From positions 1 to 64,000 of the forward strand of contig JAJEKV010000555.1 in the NCBI GenBank assembly GCA_021234155.1: 64,000 bases of DNA, given 5' to 3'. The DNA is from Isoetes taiwanensis. Lineage: Eukaryota; Streptophyta; Lycopodiopsida; Isoetales; Isoetaceae. Position 1 is the first letter of the stretch, and every line of letters begins with the position of its first letter. The translations under genes were made by a program, and so were the position numbers. The notes beneath the pieces are model-generated. The model was not told where the DNA came from. It worked only from the letters and a program-made list of their open reading frames with translations, and did no database searches. This document shows positions 58,561-64,000 of the stretch, piece after piece.

Positions 58561-59803
58561 TAACATACCAAAATAAATAGGTTTCAATTTTTGTTTTCCG
58601 GTACAAAACGCATCCACAATAATATCACCTCTTCAATACCTTCATAAATGCTTACTGCACTACAATGATGCAGGACAAAGGACGTGGCCAAAATGATCAG
58701 TTGGGCAGAGAATCAACTAGTGGAGTGTGAAACCTGACCAAATCCGCCCAAAAATTTGTTGTTTTTGCCCAGAAAACTTAATCAAATATGTGCATATTAT
58801 ATATCATCAGAAAGATCCTGGGGAGAGGTTTCCAAAGCAATAAGAAGACTTAAAACGGAGTCTGAATTCAAAAGTTATGATAAAAACTGCATTACCATCA
58901 AATTTCCATGGCATGCACTTTGCAAAAGGATATCCGGATAAGAAAGTGTAAAAAGTAGGTACCTATCGTGATAGATCTGGATGAAATCATAGCCAATGGA
59001 AAGCTCTCCAAGCTTTCAAAAGAGCCCAAAATCATCTGAATCTGACCTCTGTAGCTCAAGTTATGAGCGTAGAAACAATTGACATTCTCTTTCTAGTGCT
59101 TCTCTTCTTTATCTATTTTTTATGATTTAGATGTTACATACAATGGTTTGTTAAGAAAGAACCTCTCATAAAGATCTTATTTTCGCTTAAAGCCTTTTTT
59201 TTTTTTGCAATAAAAACTTGTAAAAAGCATTTGCAAATATAATGGCCTGCAATTAACACATCATGCTAGTTAAATCAATAAATTGTAGTTCTAAGGGTCC
59301 ACACTTTTTATTTTAATTTATGCTCTGCTATATGGATACAACATTTCTCCAGCATAAGTAGACGATGCTTCCCGATAATGGCCAAGAGATTTGTATCCTC
59401 TCATTAAAAATATTACATCCAACACTTTAAAATTAAATCCCCCTTGAAATCCCCTTTGGTTTGGGAGCATATTCACACAGGAGTTGACTCCAGGCATCGA
59501 GAGTTGTTGGATGGGCATATTTGCTAGTCATTTCTTGATCTAGACAGTAGATCGCAATCCTCGTTTGTGGAGTATGCTCGTACAAGTTTTGGTATACTGT
59601 ATATTGAGGTTTGCGAGATACTATAAGGTTTGAGCCAATGTACTTAATGGTGTTGATTTTCCTCCTATATATAAGATTACTATTTGGTTTTTGGAATTAT
59701 AAATATCTAACTTTCCGGCATAGAATTAGAGTGATTTTTGGTTTTTGGAATTATTGACTTTAATGATTTTTACGGTTGTGTTTTCCGGCCGCCCAAATTT
59801 TGC
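58561..59803. other. Intergenic, no supported gene
   Basis: No gene recognised. The stretch 58740-59100 (with GAAAGCTCTCCAAGCTTTC and a later GTAGCTCAAGTTATGAGC) has the look of plant dispersed-repeat sequence but cannot be assigned. A T run lies near 59200. Confidence 0.4.
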
Positions 59804-60356
59804 CTACACCAAGCTCTTCTGTAGTGGCAAGCCTGCCATCTCCAAGCCTGCTGTCGCCTGTGTGAGGTGTGAAAACTGATGAAAATCTGGCGAATCATTG
59901 CTTCCTCTTTCTCCTTCTTTCATGTCTCCTTCTTTCATGTCTTCTTCGCTACCGCTGTTATTTCATGACGAACTCCCAAACTCTTCCCCAGCACGAGGAG
60001 TGGATTCATCAATCACTTCCTGTTGCAAATAATAAAAACATTTAACCCAGCTATACAGAAATTGACAGAAGAATGTGTCCAAAAACAGACCCAGAAATGC
60101 ATATCCAATATGTAAAATCTATCACAGAAATTTATCACAAAAATCTACCCACAAATTTTCAACTTAGGCTTACCGGAATCGGAGATCTTGACCTCGCTTC
60201 TCCAGCCGAAACCACCATCTCAGTCATGCCCGAACTCGAAATTGTCTGCCCAAACAACTTAATCCTCGGATAGGACCCTGCCGTTTGCAATCTGGCTTCT
60301 GATGGCCAAGCCTTTCTTCCATAATCCATTTCCTCACCTTCGACGTGTTTCGCCAT
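59804..60356 (-). pseudogene. Two-exon gene fragment with an IKLFG-type motif (cycling-Dof-factor-like N-terminus?)
   Basis: Exon 1 (60356-60174) starts MAKHVEGEEMDYGRKAWPSE and contains YPRIKLFGQTI, ending at a CCG|GTAAGC donor. The intron is 60173-60020 (acceptor TTTGCAACAG). Exon 2 starts EVIDESTPRAGEEFGSSS and meets TGA at 59963-59965. Past the stop the same frame stays open with an acidic stretch (SGSEEDMKEGDMKEGERG) to TAG at 59804. An IKLFG[KRQ]TI motif near the N-terminus followed by acidic sequence is typical of CDF-type Dof transcription factors, but no Dof zinc finger follows here. It is either a truncated pseudogene or a short unrelated gene of 79 residues. Confidence 0.35.
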
Positions 60357-61560
60357 ATCTCTCTCCTCTGTAATTTCTTTAGAAGTTGCAGCACTGGGCA
60401 GATCTATTTTATCATGCCCTCCATCGTTCAGATCTTTTGCCTGTAATTTTCTCCTCTTTCAAGCGCGAAATGCTGGATCTGGTGCTTCCATTCATATAAC
60501 TAGCCCCAAGTAATCTACGAAAGAATCTTGTTGCAGAGCCCATTTTCGTATGGGCTTAGATCAAGCTCACCTTTGAGGCCGTAGTTGTGTAAATCCGTGC
60601 AAGGGGTAGTTGAGCAAAGATTTGGTTGCATGCGTGGACAAGCAATCTTCGTAGCACAGAAGTATTATATGCGGATTTTTGGCTCTGGAATCGACCTTCC
60701 CCGAACGGAGTTTTGAAAAATTGCTGCACAGAGGCGCCAGAGGCAACACAACATGCCACATATGTGCGTTTTAAACCGGTTTGCTGTTAGATCTAAGAGC
60801 ACACTCGGTGCTTGGCTTCCCAAAAACGGACCAAAGTTATCTACAAAATTCACAGACCAATTGAGGAGGATTAAGCTAAAATCGAAACTTCTCAAGTCCG
60901 GCAGGGAAAAAGAGCAGAAAGGGTTAAATAAGAAAGGGAGGCCTAAAAAAAGAGGGCATTTGTGTGCGACAGATCTTGGGCATAGCTGTGGAGGAGGAGT
61001 AAGGCGCGCACAAAAATACGAAGGGAGAAAAACGAATAAAAGTCCTTTGCTTTTCCCCAAACCGGATTGGAGCGGAGGGTTGAGGTCCGGAAAGCGCAGA
61101 AAACAAAGGAAATAGATATGGGATGACATCCGTAAAAAATAGAAGTAGGACATTTTAGAAGGGCGGGTTGGCAAAGCTTTTGCTTTATTTGGCGGAGGCG
61201 GGGCTGGATTATTTTGGAGAGAGTCCTACGTGGCATGTTGGGAGGCCGAATTTTGGTGGATACGTGGTGGCGGAGACGTGGCTCCCACAGGCACCCTCTC
61301 CAACGTGAAGTTGGGGGCCATTGCTTTAGTCAAGCCATGAGTTTTCTTCTTTTAGACCTCCTTGGCCCCAGTTCCTTTTGTCTTATGCCTCCACTTCTCT
61401 TTTCCCCTGGTCCTTCCATCTACAACTATCAAATTTCTCTATTTCAATTCAATTCAAATCCCTACCTCATCACCCCCCTCTACTTGCTAGCTATATCCTC
61501 CAATCCTCTTCTCATACCCCTCTGCCCCTGGCCCCATCTTCCCTAGTTTAGTTCCTACCA
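60357..61560. other. 5' flank of the minus-strand fragment, no supported gene
   Basis: Frames on both strands at 60660-61170 are long but look like each other's shadows and match no family I recognise. 61310-61560 is T/C-rich on the plus strand. Confidence 0.4.
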
Positions 61561-63404
61561 AACCATTTATTGTCCCATTACCCCTCCCTAATTCTTCCCT
61601 CTAAGTATATTATCGTCCCCTGTCTCCTTCAGCTCATTGTTTTAGCAAGTTGTCTAAACGTGTCTTAGACGATGACTTATACTTAATACACTGCATCTCC
61701 TCCATCATGTTCAATTGTATATTAGCTTTACTTTCTCTGTGCAAAATACAGTTTCTGAAATTATAAGGGGTGCATAGGGCGCAGTTACTGCGCCTTCATT
61801 ACTTCTTAACAACACTTCATGCATGGCTAATATTATTATTTATCATTTTTAACCCACAACATATGCACAATTAAACTTTATACCATTCAAATTATGGTTT
61901 CATCTTGCAATGCCAACTCATGTGGATACATTAAAAAAAAACAACAAATTCCCTTTATTTTTCATTTCTTCTTCCTTACAAATTAATCTTTGCTGAGCTT
62001 TTTCTGGACCTTCATCCCATTTTCATTTTAAGCACTCTACACAAGTCGAATATCCATAGCCTAACACATTGCACTTTTTATGCTACCAACCAACGAATTG
62101 AGTTTTTGCATGAGGAACTCCAACAATTGGCCCAATGGGTTAGATGTGCCGGATCTAGGCCATACCCAATCTTCCTCCATAACTGAGACCTACATTCCAC
62201 TATCTCGGTCGTAGTTGGAGGGACAAATCAAAATATCACACATGAATGATGCTATTGTTGCTGTAGATCGAGTCGAAGATCATAAATTCTAATGATGGAA
62301 AACCCTGCCCGAGTGAAGCACAAAAAATCGCCACCTAGAAAAGAATGAAAAAAAGCAATCGTTCCAAATATTCATCTAAAGTTCAACCTGCAATAAATGT
62401 CTATGCTCTAATCTCTGCTCGAATAGATGATGCTATCAAGTTCATCCCTGTAGAATAAGCATATGAAAATCCATTTCCTCGAAATTTTAAGCCTGAAGCT
62501 CATGCAACACATCTATTGTTCACACAGATGTGTTATGCTTAAGTGAAGTGCAGATCATCTAGAGGCATTGTGCTAACAAAAATGTATTCATTTTTTACAA
62601 AATATTATCCATAAGTACAAATTTAGTATCATCAAACTAGAGAAGCACAGTTCAGTGGCTGGTGTATTGTCCTTAACATTAGACATCTTAACATCTCTAA
62701 TACACTGCTATCATGATTAATCCGTAACTTGCAAAATAATCATAGACCATTTAGAATTAAAGGGACATACACCTGTTTGTAGGTTGATATTTACATCTTT
62801 CGCAAATTCCCTGCATCAAATCTTTATTTTAGCCTTGGGCACTTGCAAAGCGCAGCTTCTAAAACTCAAAGGGGTGCACAGAGCGCCGGCTCCGCCGGCG
62901 CCAAATTCTTGTATACATATACGATTTTAGGAAGTACAATAAGGGCTCTCGCTATCTTACGTCACCCCTCGTGTGAATGTGCACCCAAACCAAAGGGGGT
63001 TTCAAGGGGGGTTTAATTTTAAAGTGCTGGATATAATAGTTTGTGTTAATCCAAAAATTTTGGTCCCTTCAGAGCCTAAGGGATAATGTAGAGATTGTGT
63101 AGGAGGAATTAAAAAGACGAGATATAGCAATTGAAAAACAATTGTAGTGTTGATTCACATACTCAAGCTATGGAAGTCTCTTAAGATATGCCAAAGAGCT
63201 GAAGAACTACTGGTTTCTTTTTGTTTCCAAAATTTGTTGAAACTAAATTGTTAATGTCATTCAATACTCTACAAAAGTTTCACAACACTCCAAAGCCATA
63301 GGCTAACTTTAGAGTGTCTAGCATAATATCTAAATATGGACCAAGGACTCTAAAAAAATGAAAAGTCAAATTTGTAAAACACATTTACTCCTATAGTCAG
63401 ATTC
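61561..63404. other. Intergenic with two related GC-rich hairpins
   Basis: No coding sequence recognised. Near 61752-61794 and 62856-62902 the phrase TTCTRAAAYTNNAAGGGGTGCA is followed by a GC-rich hairpin: GGCGCAG-TTA-CTGCGCC (61778-61794) and GCGCCGGC-TCC-GCCGGCGC (62883-62901). At the second site GGGTGCACA (62872-62880) also has an inverse copy TGTGCACCC at 62979-62987. Confidence 0.55.
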
Positions 63405-63707
63405 GGGCTCGCTACATTCTCTTGGTGCGACCTGGTGCGCCCTGCGACGAAGCTACTCAAGGTCTGGCGTCGGTTCGATCCCTTGGCTCCTACCTCCGGG
63501 AGGTTTGGATCTATGGACTCACCTCTGCCCCAGGCACCTAGGTGCTTGGGAATTCATGTGTGTATATAAAGTGACCTTGTTGCTGCGATGGTTTTCCCTC
63601 AGGGGGTTAATCCGGGTAGCAACGGGCTTGCTGCACCCGTGTAATTTGGGTCCCATAGGCCGATTGGCCTCCGCGGACGATAAAAGAACCTTCCTTCCTT
63701 CCTTCCA
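63405..63707 (+). mobile_element. tRNA-like SINE sharing its 3' tail with the GC-rich LINE
   Basis: The head carries a perfect pol III B-box GGTTCGATCCC at 63472-63482, with a weaker A-box-like TGGTGCGACCTGG about 45-50 bp upstream (63423-63435). The tail 63588-63707 is closely similar to the LINE tail at 58426-58560: both contain GGTTTTCCCTC, TTAATCCGGG, CTTGCTGC, GGGTCCCATAG, CCGATTGG and GGACGATAAAAG, then TTCC repeats. No coding sequence. This is the structure of a SINE mobilised by its partner LINE. The target duplication was not resolved. Confidence 0.7.
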
Positions 63708-64000
63708 TTCCCATGTAGTTATGTCATAAATATACCTTTAGACTAGCATAAATACACCTTTAGACCAGCGTCAAGAAAAACTAGTATACCCAAGTTTCTG
63801 TTGAAGAAATTTGATAAGCAAATGTAATCCAATATCACCATGTGAGATTATTCACAATCATATATGCTTGTCATATATGCCTGAAGAAGGTCTGATGAGG
63901 TAAGCATATGAAGACACGTTGGGATGGTCATTGCAACTTGATATCCAAAGATAAGGGCACTATTTTTCAACTTTATATCCAAAGATAGCATTTTAAGATA
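63708..64000. other. Intergenic, nothing recognised
   Basis: Ordinary AT-rich sequence. Short direct repeats only, for example TATATCCAAAGATA twice near 63940 and 63974. Confidence 0.4.

Noticed and set aside
60665-61174. 169-residue minus-strand and 120-residue plus-strand frames overlapping each other
   Set aside because: Neither matches a known family. One is likely the shadow of the other, and no splice sites or supporting context were found.
61778-61794. Helitron 3' end (GC-rich hairpin)
   Set aside because: The expected CTRR about 10-12 nt after the hairpin is missing, and no Rep/helicase sequence was seen.

Overview
The window looks like nuclear DNA of a land plant, most probably a seed-free vascular plant such as a fern (the lineage is my inference). 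Signs of this are a many-intron plant cationic amino acid transporter gene, a long intronless PLS-type pentatricopeptide repeat (PPR) gene, plant L1-type LINE sequence, plant CACTA and MuDR domains, and long AT-rich intergenic stretches packed with decayed transposons. I saw no rRNA genes, complete tRNA genes, CRISPR arrays or bacterial operons.

Layout. 60-9766: a roughly 9.7-kb decayed DNA transposon with matching terminal inverted repeats, a broken transposase on the minus strand and an unrecognised degenerate coding region on the plus strand. It abuts the 3' end of an L1-type LINE (9767-10137). 11.4-12.8 kb: a diverged segmental duplication lying in the promoter region of the next gene. 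13442-17400: a 14-exon cationic amino acid transporter gene (plus). 17921-20854: a convergent intronless PPR gene (minus). These two are the only clearly intact host genes. 20.9-27.7 kb: mostly non-coding, with a long near-perfect hairpin (24376-24472) and a Tourist-like MITE (24510-24841). 27.7-30.55 kb: remains of a CACTA element with subterminal repeats, a possible SET-like segment and a DUF4216-type C-terminus. 30.5-32.9 kb: nested duplications. 33.6-35.3 kb: tandem repeats and a PPR pseudogene. 36.7-37.5 kb: a hairpin-dense stretch with possible exons of an unidentified gene.

39.8-42.4 kb: a broken gene joining a RING-like zinc finger to an FCP1-like (HAD) phosphatase domain. 43.3-43.8 kb: a small two-exon gene for a very acidic protein. 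44.1-49.1 kb: a long 5'-truncated L1 LINE on the minus strand. 49.9-53.7 kb: a hairpin repeat array followed by a multi-exon, Crypton-like tyrosine recombinase gene, the most unusual item here. 54022-55565: a MULE deletion derivative with a perfect 9-bp target duplication, inserted in an AT-rich repeat whose inverted relative lies at 36.1-36.4 kb. 56.6-58.56 kb: a second, unrelated and more GC-rich LINE. Its 3' tail, ending in TTCC repeats, recurs at 63.59-63.71 kb at the end of a tRNA-like SINE. 59.8-60.36 kb: a short gene fragment with an IKLFG-type motif reminiscent of cycling Dof factors.

How it works together: the two host genes sit tail to tail as a small gene island. Nearly everything else is mobile DNA of at least seven kinds, with nesting and partial dependence (SINE on LINE, MULE derivative on an autonomous MULE). 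All exon borders, TIRs and repeats were read by eye. No alignment or database search was possible.
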